Source of the DNA: Shewanella hanedai
GTDB taxonomy: Bacteria > Pseudomonadota > Gammaproteobacteria > Enterobacterales > Shewanellaceae
Reading direction: 5' to 3'
DNA length: 64,000 nt
NCBI RefSeq assembly: GCF_007197645.1
Contig: NZ_VKGK01000011.1
Coordinates: 108,712-172,711 of the forward strand
Shown: one piece after another, positions 17,843-27,179 of the stretch
How positions within the stretch are numbered: the first letter of the stretch is position 1
Layout: every line of letters begins with the position of its first letter
Notes under the pieces: model-generated
The model's database searches: none
Told to the model about the DNA's origin: nothing
What the model saw: the letters and a program-made list of their open reading frames with translations, nothing else
Position numbers and translations under genes: made by a program

Positions 17843-18172
17843 ATGATGAGTCCTTTAGAACACGTTTTAGCTGCAGCCAAGTCAGTCGCAAACACAGGAA
17901 AGCAACCCAGCTTAGCCTTGATTAAAACTAAATTGGGGAACAGTATTCCATTACCAATACTTATCCAAGGTTTACAGCAGTTTAAATCGATGTCACCAGA
18001 GTCAATCGCACAAATACAGCCCCCTAGTTCTCCGTTATCCCAAACAGATAATACCGAAGAGAGCTCTGAGTTAGATAAGCTCAAACATGATTTTGAACAA
18101 CTAAAAAATGCTTATCAACAACTTAGTATTAGAGTAACCCAGTTAGAAGCAGACCATAAGGTCCAAAAGTAA
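17843..18172 (+). CDS. Small protein with C-terminal coiled coil
   Basis: A 109-residue protein of no family I can name. Residues 1-55 contain SLALIKTKLGNSIPLPILIQGLQQF, which could form a small helix-turn-helix-like fold; then comes a Ser/Pro/Gln linker and a heptad-patterned helix (LDKLKHDFEQLKNAYQQLSIRVTQLEADHK). Its stop overlaps the next gene's ATG by one base (TAATG), so the two are coupled; a role connected to the zinc-ribbon protein is inference. Confidence 0.65.
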   Translation: MMSPLEHVLAAAKSVANTGKQPSLALIKTKLGNSIPLPILIQGLQQFKSMSPESIAQIQPPSSPLSQTDNTEESSELDKLKHDFEQLKNAYQQLSIRVTQLEADHKVQK

Positions 18173-18945
18173 TGCACGTTATAGAACTGCGATTTGAGTG
18201 TTTTGATGACACCACGATTACCGCTGCTGAAAAAGCAATAAATGGTCTTCTGGAAGCTTATAGAGCTAACGGTCAGGTATTAGGAAGAGAATTTGCCGTT
18301 GCCTTCAATGATGGCGACTTTAGAGTCAGGCTATTAATGCCTGAAAAGAGCAGTTTAGCTAAACGTTTTAACAGCCCTTGGGTAAACTCCGCATTAAATG
18401 ACCTAACCCACGCTAAGCTGCTTGCCCCAAGAGAGAAGTATGTCGGCCAGGATATCAATTCAGAAAGCAGCAGCTCTGAAAAGCCGAGTTGGCAACTCAT
18501 CTACACCAGCTACGTACATATGTGCTCTCCTGTGCGAAATGGTGACACTTTACAACCTATTCCACTCTATCAGCTACCCGCCACTTTTAATGGCGACCAT
18601 AAGCGTGTTATTCGTTGGCAGACCGAGTGGCAAGCCTGTGACGAACTTCAGATGGCTGCAGCGACTAAGGCTGAATTTGCCGCGTTAGAAGAGCTTACCT
18701 CAACGAACAGCGATCTTTTCCGTCGTGGTTGGGATATCAGAGGAAGAATTGAATTTCAAACTAACATTCCGACTTACTACTATCTTTATCGTGTTGGTGG
18801 AGACAGCTTGGCTTCTGAAAAGCTACGCCCCTGTCCACGTTGTGGTAATAAAGAGTGGCTATTGGATGAACCTTTACTGGATATGTTTCATTTCCGTTGT
18901 GACGAGTGCCGTATTGTCTCGAATATTTCGTGGGATCACCTTTAA
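18172..18945 (+). CDS. Zinc-ribbon protein, DUF2310 type
   Basis: A 257-residue cytoplasmic protein. The N-terminal two thirds have a conserved region (FNDGDFRVRLLMPEKSSL; YVHMCSPVRNGDTLQPIPLY) and the C-terminus carries a zinc ribbon with CPRCGN and CDEC (Cys pairs about 25 residues apart). This matches the zinc-ribbon family DUF2310, suspected to bind nucleic acid. It is coupled to the upstream coiled-coil gene. A role in nucleic-acid metabolism is inference. Confidence 0.8.
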   Translation: MHVIELRFECFDDTTITAAEKAINGLLEAYRANGQVLGREFAVAFNDGDFRVRLLMPEKSSLAKRFNSPWVNSALNDLTHAKLLAPREKYVGQDINSESSSSEKPSWQLIYTSYVHMCSPVRNGDTLQPIPLYQLPATFNGDHKRVIRWQTEWQACDELQMAAATKAEFAALEELTSTNSDLFRRGWDIRGRIEFQTNIPTYYYLYRVGGDSLASEKLRPCPRCGNKEWLLDEPLLDMFHFRCDECRIVSNISWDHL

Positions 18946-19006
18946 CTGAAATGCCTAAATTCGAGACTCTCAACGTGAGAGCTCGAATCTATATATAGGA
19001 TTGATA

Positions 19007-19669
19007 TTATTTCCCTTTCAGGTTCTGCCACATCAACTTAATGCGATGCCAAATCCCCGGATGATCGAGTTCAGGCATCGACTCTTCGATATGCAATTCA
19101 GGCGGGGCCACTCTGGGGGTTAATCCGCTAATAAAAATCTCCAATGAGTCAGTGAGTTTTTCGCTGGGTACTTGACCGGGGATCTCAATCCACACACTGC
19201 CATCTTCATTATCGACAGTGAGCATTCTGTCTCCATCACCTAACACACCAATAAACCAAGTTGGTGCCTGTTTAAGCTTTTTCTTCATCATCAGATGGCC
19301 AATGATATTTTGTTGTAGATAATCAAAATCGGTCTCATTCCACACCTGTAATAGCTCGCCAGCTCCCCACTGTGAGTCAAATAGAAGTGGAGCTGAAAAA
19401 TGGGTGCAAAATAAACCGTTAATGTCTGGGTGTAATGCGATCTCTAGCGCCGTTTCCACATTGTCAAAATTGACACTGTCTGCTCTCTCTTTCGGGTGCC
19501 AGTAGACCGTATTATCCATCCCCTCACCATGCTCATCCTCAATAAACTCACCTTCAATACAAAGGGAGTTCTCTCCTTGAGGATAATAGCGAGGAGATTC
19601 TCCTAGCTTATCAATATAAGCTTGATGATATATTTTTAAGAATTTATTCAGCGCAGGTAAAGAAGACAC
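19007..19669 (-). CDS. syd: SecY-interacting protein Syd
   Basis: Peripheral inner-membrane protein that in E. coli binds SecY and modulates abnormal translocons. The 220 residues include the Syd hallmarks [48 protein letters not shown] and [10 protein letters not shown]. It lies divergent from queF, as in E. coli, and downstream of the csrB region. Confidence 0.93.
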   Translation of the reverse strand: MSSLPALNKFLKIYHQAYIDKLGESPRYYPQGENSLCIEGEFIEDEHGEGMDNTVYWHPKERADSVNFDNVETALEIALHPDINGLFCTHFSAPLLFDSQWGAGELLQVWNETDFDYLQQNIIGHLMMKKKLKQAPTWFIGVLGDGDRMLTVDNEDGSVWIEIPGQVPSEKLTDSLEIFISGLTPRVAPPELHIEESMPELDHPGIWHRIKLMWQNLKGK

Positions 19670-19691
19670 TTAGTTGTTGTCCAAAATCAGG

Positions 19692-19697
19692 TATAAT
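19692..19697 (+). promoter_or_regulatory. -10 element for queF
   Basis: A perfect TATAAT at 19692-19697. It overlaps the most upstream in-frame ATG (19696), so that ATG cannot be the start if this is the promoter. It supports the later start at 19729. Confidence 0.55.
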
Positions 19698-19728
19698 GGT
19701 TATCTATTTTGCCATGGAAAAACCATTG

Positions 19729-20586
19729 ATGACACAAGTTCATGATCCTTATAGTGACGCAAAAGCGCTTTCTGAACTGACGCTAGGAAAAGCGACAGGC
19801 TATCAGTCTGAGTATGACGCATCTCTGCTGCAAGGGGTTCCTCGTAAACTCAACCGTGATGCCATAGAGCTCATTGATACTCTGCCCTTCCATGGCACAG
19901 ATATATGGACAGGCTATGAACTTTCATGGCTGAACGCCAAAGGAAAGCCAATGGTCGCTATCGCTGAATTTCACCTCAGCTTTGATAGTGAGCACTTAAT
20001 CGAGTCCAAGTCTTTTAAGCTTTATCTTAATAGTTTCAATCAAACAAAGTTTGACTCTATTGAGCTGGTTCAATCAACATTAGCCGATGACCTCAGTCGT
20101 TGTGCAAATGGTGAAGTGTTAGTGAAAGTTATCGAACCCAAACACTTCACTCATCAGCGCATTGTTGAACTTCCAGGTACTTGTATTGATGATCTAGACA
20201 TTGAAATTGAGGATTACAATTTCAATCCCGACTACTTACTAGACAGCACAGATGATAAGTCGATGGTAGCTGAAACATTAAACTCTAACTTGTTAAAGTC
20301 TAATTGTTTAATTACATCACAGCCCGATTGGGGCAGTGTGATGATCCGTTATCAGGGACCGAAGATAGATCGCGAGAAACTGCTTCGATACCTTATCTCG
20401 TTCCGCCAACATAACGAGTTCCACGAACAGTGTATCGAACGCATTTTTGTTGATCTGAAACGTTTCTGCCACTGTGCAAAGTTGACAGTGTATGCCCGTT
20501 ACACCCGTCGTGGTGGCTTGGATATCAATCCTTATCGTAGTGACTTTGAACAGCCTTCAGAAAGTCATAGATTAGCGAGACAATAG
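19729..20586 (+). CDS. queF: NADPH-dependent 7-cyano-7-deazaguanine reductase
   Basis: Reduces preQ0 to preQ1 in queuosine biosynthesis. The 285 residues show the YkvM/QueF long-form motifs: [31 protein letters not shown], and [17 protein letters not shown] (the family's E(S/T)KS(x)K signature); the C-terminal repeat has RYQGPKI and [15 protein letters not shown] chose the ATG at 19729 because the upstream ATG at 19696 falls on the -10 box. A terminator follows at 20594-20620. Confidence 0.95.
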   Translation: MTQVHDPYSDAKALSELTLGKATGYQSEYDASLLQGVPRKLNRDAIELIDTLPFHGTDIWTGYELSWLNAKGKPMVAIAEFHLSFDSEHLIESKSFKLYLNSFNQTKFDSIELVQSTLADDLSRCANGEVLVKVIEPKHFTHQRIVELPGTCIDDLDIEIEDYNFNPDYLLDSTDDKSMVAETLNSNLLKSNCLITSQPDWGSVMIRYQGPKIDREKLLRYLISFRQHNEFHEQCIERIFVDLKRFCHCAKLTVYARYTRRGGLDINPYRSDFEQPSESHRLARQ

Positions 20587-20593
20587 CATTAAT

Positions 20594-20620
20594 GGAGCTG
20601 CTTTCTCAGCTCCTCCTTTT
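20594..20620 (+). terminator. queF terminator
   Basis: GGAGCTG-CTTTCT-CAGCTCC followed by TCCTTTT. A 7-bp perfect stem. Confidence 0.75.
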
Positions 20621-20704
20621 ACTCTCTATACCCAAACCACTTCAAGATGCAGAATTCATCATTAATCTGATAAAACTTGCCCAGCTAAAAAACGTCCCCT
20701 TGAT

Positions 20705-21613
20705 TTACAATCGCTTCATTAGTGTCAACAACGTCTCTCTTAGCCAAAGGTTAGCCGTATTGTGTTGTAATTTTTTACTCCACACCATGTAGAGCTCAAT
20801 TGGTTTAGTCGCAAAAGGAAGTGACAACACTTGTAAGCCAAACAAATCAGCATATGCATCGGTATAAGATTGCGTCGCAACTGCGATAGCATCAGATTTT
20901 GCCGCTGTAGCAAGCATACTTAACAGGGATGATTGTTCACCGTACATCTCTCTTGCAGGAAGTGCCTCTTTTGTCATCAGATCAGCCATACTCAAATTTG
21001 ATCGACGCATTATGTGAATAATGTGTTTTTCAGCAAAATATTGCTCACGACTCAAACTTCCCTTAATTCTGGGATGATCTTTTCTGACAACACAGTTTAA
21101 TCGATCTTCCAACACCTTCATTGAAGCAAAAGAAGCTAAGTTAGGTTGAGATACATCAATGGCCAAATCAACCTTCTCTAATTGAAGATCCCCCTGTAAC
21201 AACTCCTCCGCGATCGGAGCTTCACGAAACACAATATCAATACCGCTTTCACTCAGGTATTCATCCACGCGTGTTTGAAGCAGATGAATAATCGTTTCAT
21301 TGGCATACACGTAAAAAGTACGTTCGCTTGTCTTGGGATCAAAAAGGTGTAAACCCGATACGACTTGCTCAATGGCTAGCAAAGGTTGCTCCAGTTGTTG
21401 ATATAAGTTCAACGCAACCAAGGTCGGCTTAACTCCTCTGCCTGCACGAATGAACAACTCCTCACCTATGGATTGTTTCAGCCTAGCAATGGCATTACTT
21501 ACCGATGACTGGGTCAAATTCAACTCTTCAGCAGCGCGGCTAAATGACGCCGTTCTATACACCACAGAGAACACTCTAAGTAAGTTCAGATCCAGCAATT
21601 TTTCTTGAAACAT
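20705..21613 (-). CDS. LysR-family transcriptional regulator
   Basis: A 302-residue LTTR. The N-terminal winged HTH is clear (LNLLRVFSVVYRTASFSRAAEELNLTQSSVSNAIARLKQ, residues about 9-48), followed by a substrate-binding domain. It is divergent from the alkyl-sulfatase gene, with a 166-bp gap, the usual arrangement for an LTTR and its target; control of that gene and the porin is inference. The ligand is unknown. Confidence 0.88.
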   Translation of the reverse strand: MFQEKLLDLNLLRVFSVVYRTASFSRAAEELNLTQSSVSNAIARLKQSIGEELFIRAGRGVKPTLVALNLYQQLEQPLLAIEQVVSGLHLFDPKTSERTFYVYANETIIHLLQTRVDEYLSESGIDIVFREAPIAEELLQGDLQLEKVDLAIDVSQPNLASFASMKVLEDRLNCVVRKDHPRIKGSLSREQYFAEKHIIHIMRRSNLSMADLMTKEALPAREMYGEQSSLLSMLATAAKSDAIAVATQSYTDAYADLFGLQVLSLPFATKPIELYMVWSKKLQHNTANLWLRETLLTLMKRL

Positions 21614-21779
21614 TACCCCCCCTAATATTCACAATATAAATAGTAGAGTACAGGTTAAGCCTAATTATTTATCAGTTCAAGCGAGATAGAATAGTTTCAA
21701 CAGTTAGAAACCGTTCAGTCTCATTAGCTTAACGCCAATTAATGACTGAACCCAGATTACTCTTGAAAGGGGCTACACC

Positions 21780-23801
21780 ATGAAAAACTCATTACTTGCA
21801 GTATCAATTATCAGTGCATTATCACTCAATGCAGTTAGCGTTAATGCCTTTGCCGCACAACATGAACATGACCACATCAGCGTAAGCTATGCAGGTAAAG
21901 ATGCCACCCAACACACAGCCAGTGCCAATAAAGAGATTGCTAAGACACTGAACTTTGCCGATAAAGCCGCATTTGAGCAATCTTCAAAAAACCTGATCGC
22001 CGAACTTGATGAGAAAACGGCTGCTATCATGCGTTCTGAATTCGAATTCCTCAACGATAAAGCACCCGATTCAATCAATCCGTCTTTACACCGTCAAGCA
22101 CAATTGAACATGGTGGCAAATGGGTTATATAAGGTCCGTGATGGTATCTATCAGGTGCGCGGTACTGACCTCTCTAACCTCACGTTAATTCGCAGTGATA
22201 ACGGCTGGATAGCCTACGATGTACTACTAACTAAAGAAGCTGCCAAACTATCACTTGAGTTTGCCATGAAAAACCTTCCCGAAGGTGGTGATCTCCCAGT
22301 AGTTGCGATGATCTATTCACACAGTCATGCCGATCACTTTGGTGGTGCCCGTGGTGTGCAGGAACTTTATCCTAATGTCGAAGTGTACGGATCAGACAAT
22401 ATCACTAAAGAGATCGTCGATGAAAACGTGCTAGCTGGTAATGCTATGAGCAGACGAGCCGCCTATCAGTATGGGGCCACATTGGGTAAGCATGACCACG
22501 GAATTGTTGATGCAGCGCTAGGTAAAGGGATATCGAAAGGTGAAATCACTTACGTTAAGCCCGATCACACCCTCAACGGCCAGGGTAAATGGGAGACATT
22601 AACCATTGATGGCCTAGAGATGGTCTTTATGGATGCTTCTGGCACCGAAGCCGCATCTGAAATGATCACCTATATCCCGTCAATGAAAGCACTGTGGACT
22701 GCGGAGCTAACTTATCAGGGAATGCACAACGTCTATACCCTGCGTGGTGCTAAGGTTCGCGATTCGCAAAAATGGTCAAAAGATATTAATGAGATGATTA
22801 ATGCCTTCGGCAGTGACGTTGAAACCTTGTTTGCTGCTCACTCAGCGCCAATATGGGGAAATGAAGCGATTAATGACTTCCTTAAGTTGCAACGTGATAA
22901 CTATGGTTTAGTGCATAATCAAACATTACGTTTAGCCAACCAAGGTGTCACTATTCAGGACATCGGCGACGCTGTTCAAGATGTTATCCCTGAATCAATT
23001 TACAAAGCTTGGCATACCAACGGCTATCACGGCACCTATAGCCATAATGCTAAAGCAGTGTATAACATGTATTTAGGTTACTTCGACATGAACCCTGCCA
23101 ACCTTAACCCTCTTCCAACTCACCCAGAAGCGGTAAAGTTTGTCGAATACATGGGCGGAGCGAATACGGTAATAGCTAAAGCACAGGCCGATTTTGCTCA
23201 AGGAGATTACCGCTTTGTTGCAACAGCACTTAATAAAGTGGTAATGGCAGACCCTAGTAACGATAAAGCCCGGGATCTGCTCGCCGACACCTATGAGCAA
23301 TTAGGTTATCAATCTGAAGGAGCAGGCTGGAGAAACATCTATCTCACCGGCGCACAAGAGCTCAGAGTAGGCATCCAAGCTGGCACGCCAAAGACAGCTT
23401 CAGCTGATGTGATCAGTGAGATGGACATGCCAACTTTATTCGACTTCCTAGCAGTCAAAGTCGACAGTTTACAAGCGGCAAAACACGGAGAGGTTACCAT
23501 GAATGTGATCACCCCAGATGACGGACGGATCCTCTATGTAGAGATGAGTAACGGCAACTTAAACAATATTGAAGTGAGCAAACTTAAGGTTGCTGATGCA
23601 GACCTCACCATCAATAAAGCTGACGTGAATCGCATATTAATGGGAGAGGTGACGCTTAAGGCCTTGTTAGCAAATGGCAGCGCAGAGCTAACTGGAGATA
23701 AAAGTGCATTCGAAAAAATTGCTTCCAGCTTGGTTGAATTTAAAGCCGATTTTGAGATAGTGCCGCTAAACCCTAACCAAAAAGATGCACACAAACACTA
23801 A
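21780..23801 (+). CDS. Alkyl sulfatase-like metallo-beta-lactamase hydrolase, exported
   Basis: A 673-residue periplasmic enzyme of the SdsA1/YjcS (type III alkyl sulfatase) type, which hydrolyse sulfate esters such as dodecyl sulfate. Signal peptide residues 1-25. MBL domain with zinc motif IYSHSHADHFGGARG (HxHxDH), GTEAASEMITYIP, and a later AHSAPIWGN. The middle holds the alkyl-sulfatase dimerisation region (YLGYFDMNPANLNPLPTHP; DYRFVATALNKVV), and the C-terminus an SCP2-like domain (HGEVTMNVITPDDG). It is divergent from a LysR regulator. Substrate not determined. Confidence 0.9.
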   Translation: MKNSLLAVSIISALSLNAVSVNAFAAQHEHDHISVSYAGKDATQHTASANKEIAKTLNFADKAAFEQSSKNLIAELDEKTAAIMRSEFEFLNDKAPDSINPSLHRQAQLNMVANGLYKVRDGIYQVRGTDLSNLTLIRSDNGWIAYDVLLTKEAAKLSLEFAMKNLPEGGDLPVVAMIYSHSHADHFGGARGVQELYPNVEVYGSDNITKEIVDENVLAGNAMSRRAAYQYGATLGKHDHGIVDAALGKGISKGEITYVKPDHTLNGQGKWETLTIDGLEMVFMDASGTEAASEMITYIPSMKALWTAELTYQGMHNVYTLRGAKVRDSQKWSKDINEMINAFGSDVETLFAAHSAPIWGNEAINDFLKLQRDNYGLVHNQTLRLANQGVTIQDIGDAVQDVIPESIYKAWHTNGYHGTYSHNAKAVYNMYLGYFDMNPANLNPLPTHPEAVKFVEYMGGANTVIAKAQADFAQGDYRFVATALNKVVMADPSNDKARDLLADTYEQLGYQSEGAGWRNIYLTGAQELRVGIQAGTPKTASADVISEMDMPTLFDFLAVKVDSLQAAKHGEVTMNVITPDDGRILYVEMSNGNLNNIEVSKLKVADADLTINKADVNRILMGEVTLKALLANGSAELTGDKSAFEKIASSLVEFKADFEIVPLNPNQKDAHKH

Positions 23802-23858
23802 TATCTGGAACATTAGTATCTGAAATATTGATACCTGAAACAACTTAACTCAACAAAC

Positions 23859-23890
23859 AAAACACAGTGAGCTTAAGCTTGCTGTGTTTT
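23859..23890 (+). terminator. Terminator after the alkyl sulfatase gene
   Basis: Stem of 14 pairs (two G-U) with loop TTAA; the 3' arm ends in TTTT. Confidence 0.8.
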
Positions 23891-24007
23891 GTCAATCTCG
23901 CAATACTGAGCATCGCAAGACACCAAGTCCCCCCACCTCCCCCATTCCTGTACATACTCAATACAAATACAAAATACCACTTTATGAGTATTCCTAAATT
24001 AGTATGA

Positions 24008-24029
24008 ACTGATGATCTACATCACATTT
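24008..24029 (+). promoter_or_regulatory. Candidate CRP site upstream of the porin
   Basis: The 22-mer matches the CRP palindrome AAATGTGATCTAGATCACATTT at 17 positions by eye, with an intact right half TCACA and a weaker left half. It lies about 110 bp upstream of the porin ATG. This suggests catabolite or respiratory control, common for Shewanella porins. Confidence 0.5.
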
Positions 24030-24138
24030 GTAACAACATGTCAGCAATCATTAGTTAACATTGTTCCAGATCAAAAAAACCACTGCGATTAACATCTATA
24101 ACAAGCACAAAGCAATGATGAAACAAAGGAACTACCTA

Positions 24139-25329
24139 ATGAAAGTTCGTGCACTTACCCTCGCAGTATTAGCAAGTATGTCCGCATCAGCCATCGCAGC
24201 TGATACGATAGATCCACTAAAAAAAGCCTTTATCGATGATGCTGAGATAAAACTTCAATTTCGCCTACGTTACGAGCAGGCTGACGTCGAGAATGTCGAC
24301 GATCAGCACCAAACAACCCTGCGCACACGCTTAAACTATAAAACTGGCGATATCTATAACTTCTTTGCGCTAACCGAAGTTGACGATGTTCGTTCAACCG
24401 ATAATGAACCCTTAATAGCGGATTATGAATACACTCAAATTAACCAGGCTTTTATCGGTTATAAGGCACCAGCCAACACACTATTAAAATATGGCCGTCA
24501 GCGTATTTTACTCGACAATCAAAGATTTGTTGGTGGTGTCGGTTTCCGTCAAAATGAGCAAACCTACGATGCGTTTTCAGTAAAGAATACCGCAATTGAC
24601 AACCTCACGGCTTACTACGCTTATGTCAATAATGTTAATCGCATCTTCCCTGAAGGCTCAGGTAAAGAGGAGCATAAAAACGAAACCAGCTTATTAAACG
24701 TCAACTACAAGGGCCTTGGATTCATTAAGTTAAGTGGTTATGCCTACCTTATAGATAACCTCAGTGTCGCTAAGTTCTCAACGGACACTTACGGTATTCG
24801 CGCCGCAGGCGATATAAAACTCGATAGTATAAAAGTAAACTACGAAGCCGAATTTGCTCAGCAATCAGAGGGAGGAAACAACCCAACCACATACACGGCC
24901 AATTACTACAAATTGGGTGCAGGCATCGGTTATGAAGGTTTCGGTGCTAAATTAGGCTATGAAGTCTTAGGTTCTGATGATGGTAAAGCAGGTTTCATCA
25001 CTCCACTGGCGACGTTACACGCTTTCAATGGTTGGACAGATAAGTTCCTCTTTGGTGGTGCGGGCAACTGGGAAAATGGCATCGTCGATACCCACTTTAT
25101 CTTAACGGCAAAAGTAGCAGGCCTTAAATTACTGGCAAAATACCACAAGTTTGACTCAGATTATGGTGATGTCGACATGGGCAAGGAGTGGGATATCGCA
25201 GCGACTTACCCTTTTGCAAAACACTATGATGTAGGGGTTAAATACGCGAGTTTCAGTGGTGCAGATGCAGGATATAGCTTCTCGAATGACACGAATAAAC
25301 TTTGGTTAACACTACAAGCTAAATACTAA
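24139..25329 (+). CDS. Outer-membrane beta-barrel porin (alginate-export/Opr-like)
   Basis: A 396-residue outer-membrane protein. The start at ATG 24139 has AAAGGA at optimal spacing and leaves a clean signal peptide (MKVRALTLAVLASMSASAIAA); an upstream in-frame TTG start is unlikely. The mature part alternates aromatic and polar residues in beta strands (YEQADVENVDDQHQTTLRTR; LKYGRQRILLDNQRFVGGVG) and ends in a terminal aromatic-rich strand (LWLTLQAKY). The GRQ...NQRFVGGVGFRQNEQTYDA segment resembles alginate-export-like porins. Neighbouring hydrolase suggests a related nutrient, but substrate is unknown. Confidence 0.8.
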   Translation: MKVRALTLAVLASMSASAIAADTIDPLKKAFIDDAEIKLQFRLRYEQADVENVDDQHQTTLRTRLNYKTGDIYNFFALTEVDDVRSTDNEPLIADYEYTQINQAFIGYKAPANTLLKYGRQRILLDNQRFVGGVGFRQNEQTYDAFSVKNTAIDNLTAYYAYVNNVNRIFPEGSGKEEHKNETSLLNVNYKGLGFIKLSGYAYLIDNLSVAKFSTDTYGIRAAGDIKLDSIKVNYEAEFAQQSEGGNNPTTYTANYYKLGAGIGYEGFGAKLGYEVLGSDDGKAGFITPLATLHAFNGWTDKFLFGGAGNWENGIVDTHFILTAKVAGLKLLAKYHKFDSDYGDVDMGKEWDIAATYPFAKHYDVGVKYASFSGADAGYSFSNDTNKLWLTLQAKY

Positions 25330-25351
25330 AAATGTGAGATAAAAATAGGAT

Positions 25352-25380
25352 GAGCTGATTTAAACAATCAGCTCTTTATT
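25352..25380. terminator. Bidirectional hairpin between porin and PPTase genes
   Basis: GAGCTGATT-TAAAC-AATCAGCTC followed by TTTATTT. A perfect 9-bp stem between convergent genes. Confidence 0.75.
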
Positions 25381-25384
25381 TCAA

Positions 25385-26242
25385 TCATGCTAGGGCTAAC
25401 ATGTCCGCTAACGTTAACTGACACGCTTTCAGCTCAAGCTTATCGAGATTAGAAACACTAACAGCAAAACGATACTCTTCGTTTAGCCTACCCAAAGAGA
25501 CCTTCCAGTTTTCAGCGCGACTCCCATCAGCTTTATCTTCTTGGGTTAAATTAAGCTGAATATCACCAAATAATACTATCTCATTAGTGTCTTGGGTCGA
25601 TTGACTAAGGACCAACGTGTTGTCTGTGACTACTGAAAAATCGAAGCTAAATGATTTAAGTGACAAAGATAGCCCCAATCCTTTCGCTTTTATGTAGGAC
25701 TCTTTCAACGCCCAAAGGTCGAAAAAGCGCTCCCGCTGCAAGCTTTCTGGCAGTGCTAACAGTTCATCGGATTCTATTTGAGTAAAGTAATGACTTAAAA
25801 TCGAATAGATGTTGGTGCTCGCCCTAGTGCGCTCAATATCGACGCCCAGTTCAATGTGTATCTCTGGCACTTGCTTCACATTAAGTAAGGCTATCACTAA
25901 CCAATCACCACTATGACTAATATTAAACTTAAGCCCGGTACGTTCACGCTGCTTAGAGGTTAAATCAGGCTTACCTTTCTCGCCATATTCAAAGCACCAA
26001 TCCTGAGGCGCAATTTTGTCACCAGTATCACAGTGCAGGGATAAAATGCCTCTGAGGTAAGCCCTTACCATTAAACCTTTATCCCTAGCTTGGGGCTGAA
26101 TATAACGAGACACCTTAGCTAATTCATCTTCAGACAACCATTGACGCATAAGATCAGATTGCTCTGGATGTAGAACATCTAGATTTAATGGACAAAAATA
26201 GAGTGCAACTGAAGAAGGGGTTGACGTTTGAGATGACGACAA
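25385..26242 (-). CDS. 4'-phosphopantetheinyl transferase, Sfp type
   Basis: Transfers phosphopantetheine from CoA to carrier-protein serines of PKS, NRPS or fatty-acid-synthase systems. Motifs: KFNISHSGDWLVIAL, ELGVDIERTRA (Mg-binding GVDIE) and FFDLWALKESYIKAKGLGLSLSL (W-x-KE-x-x-x-K). I propose the TTG at 26242 as start (285 aa) because GGAG lies 5 nt upstream; the longer reading to 26314 begins inside an intergenic repeat and adds a spurious hydrophobic N-terminus. Could serve polyunsaturated fatty-acid synthase or another carrier; no partner gene is nearby. Confidence 0.85.
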   Translation of the reverse strand: MSSSQTSTPSSVALYFCPLNLDVLHPEQSDLMRQWLSEDELAKVSRYIQPQARDKGLMVRAYLRGILSLHCDTGDKIAPQDWCFEYGEKGKPDLTSKQRERTGLKFNISHSGDWLVIALLNVKQVPEIHIELGVDIERTRASTNIYSILSHYFTQIESDELLALPESLQRERFFDLWALKESYIKAKGLGLSLSLKSFSFDFSVVTDNTLVLSQSTQDTNEIVLFGDIQLNLTQEDKADGSRAENWKVSLGRLNEEYRFAVSVSNLDKLELKACQLTLADMLALA

Positions 26243-26307
26243 GTGAGCTCCGGATAAATGTAATACCAGCAAGAGTAAGATAATAACAGAGCCAAACAGT
26301 AATACTA

Positions 26308-26573
26308 ATACCAACTACATTAAATATGTTATCAATTCAGAGGCGCTCAAACTTTTCAATTCAAGGCGCATTGATGAAAGAATGGTTATCCCATTGTAAG
26401 TCAATGGAAAGCAGAAGTGGAATGTTTGAGAGCCTCCCGCAGGGCGGGTTTCAAAGCCCTGGATGCAGTGTTGAATGATTTAGATATAGAATAACTATTA
26501 GCTTCAATCATCCGCCTTGCCTTCAGCGCTTTGAATTCCCGCTGAATGAACAGATACTTAATGTAATTGGTAT
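26308..26573. mobile_element. MITE-like structured intergenic repeat, copy A (266 bp)
   Basis: Terminal inverted repeats of 16 bp (26308-26323 with 26558-26573, one mismatch), plus two nested stems (26340-26352 with 26424-26436; 26444-26457 with 26528-26542). It is homologous to 48488-48753 by order and blocks such as ATTCAAGGCG and AGAATAACTAT, but the stem sequences differ and are compensated. No transposase gene: a non-autonomous repeat. Confidence 0.8.
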
Positions 26574-26742
26574 AAGACCAATCAGTATGAAGTATCCGTA
26601 AAGCGCTCACGACATCAGCAACTTTCAATGCATCCTTATTATATTTTGGGAAATGTTCACCCAAAAGTGACGTTACTCATTTTTATTCATGTGATCAGAG
26701 AACAAATAAAAACAAATAAGGTGGTTCTATTTAGCCAAAAAA

Positions 26743-26770
26743 AACCACCGAATAATCGGTGGTTTTTTTT
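26743..26770. terminator. Terminator downstream of hpf
   Basis: AACCACCGA-ATAA-TCGGTGGTT flanked by A and T runs. Lies about 55 bp beyond the hpf stop on the minus strand. Confidence 0.8.
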
Positions 26771-26822
26771 ATTTCTTAACTTCTATTTAGCCAACAACAA
26801 AGTGATGCTAAATGTAGCTAAC

Positions 26823-27179
26823 TTAAACGAGTTTCATCTCTTGAATGATTTCATGAGCTATTTCTGGTGTCGTGCTCACTGGTTTCTCATGCAAATCAGC
26901 TTTCAATTGCCCTTTACGATGTTTAAGTGCTGCATCAAGCTTCTTTGATGCTGACGTAATAGCAGGAAACATGATTTCATTTGTACCAGAAGCAGAAATT
27001 CGGCTACCTTCATAATTAGTACGTAACTCAACTTGATGTTCACCGTGCTCTTTCGAGATGATAACATCCAATGAGATTAACGTCGGGAAGTGTGTTGCGA
27101 TTTTAGAAAACTTGTCGTTCACATGTTCTTTGATTGAATCACTAATATCAACGTGGTGACCTGAAAGATTTATTTTCAT
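26823..27179 (-). CDS. Ribosome hibernation factor HPF/RaiA family
   Basis: Small ribosome-binding protein (118 aa) of the YfiA/HPF fold that inactivates or protects idle ribosomes. Conserved N-terminus INLSGHHVDISDSIKEHVNDKFSKI and the basic helix KLDAALKHRKGQLKADLH. Its core resembles HPF; a short C-terminal tail (about 18 residues) is more like RaiA. The long-form dimerisation domain is absent. Upstream gap to 27873 has no ORF I can support. Confidence 0.85.
   Translation of the reverse strand: MKINLSGHHVDISDSIKEHVNDKFSKIATHFPTLISLDVIISKEHGEHQVELRTNYEGSRISASGTNEIMFPAITSASKKLDAALKHRKGQLKADLHEKPVSTTPEIAHEIIQEMKLV

Noticed and set aside
20627..20665. TATACCCAAACCACTTCAAG-type sequence after queF, suspected as another repeat
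   Set aside because: No second copy was found in this window, so it could not be supported.
24061..24138. Upstream TTG start for the porin
   Set aside because: It precedes a good ribosome site and a clean signal peptide at ATG 24139.
26401..26664. 87-codon minus-strand frame in repeat copy A
   Set aside because: It lies across a non-coding structured repeat and its composition follows the stems; no homologous frame in copy B.
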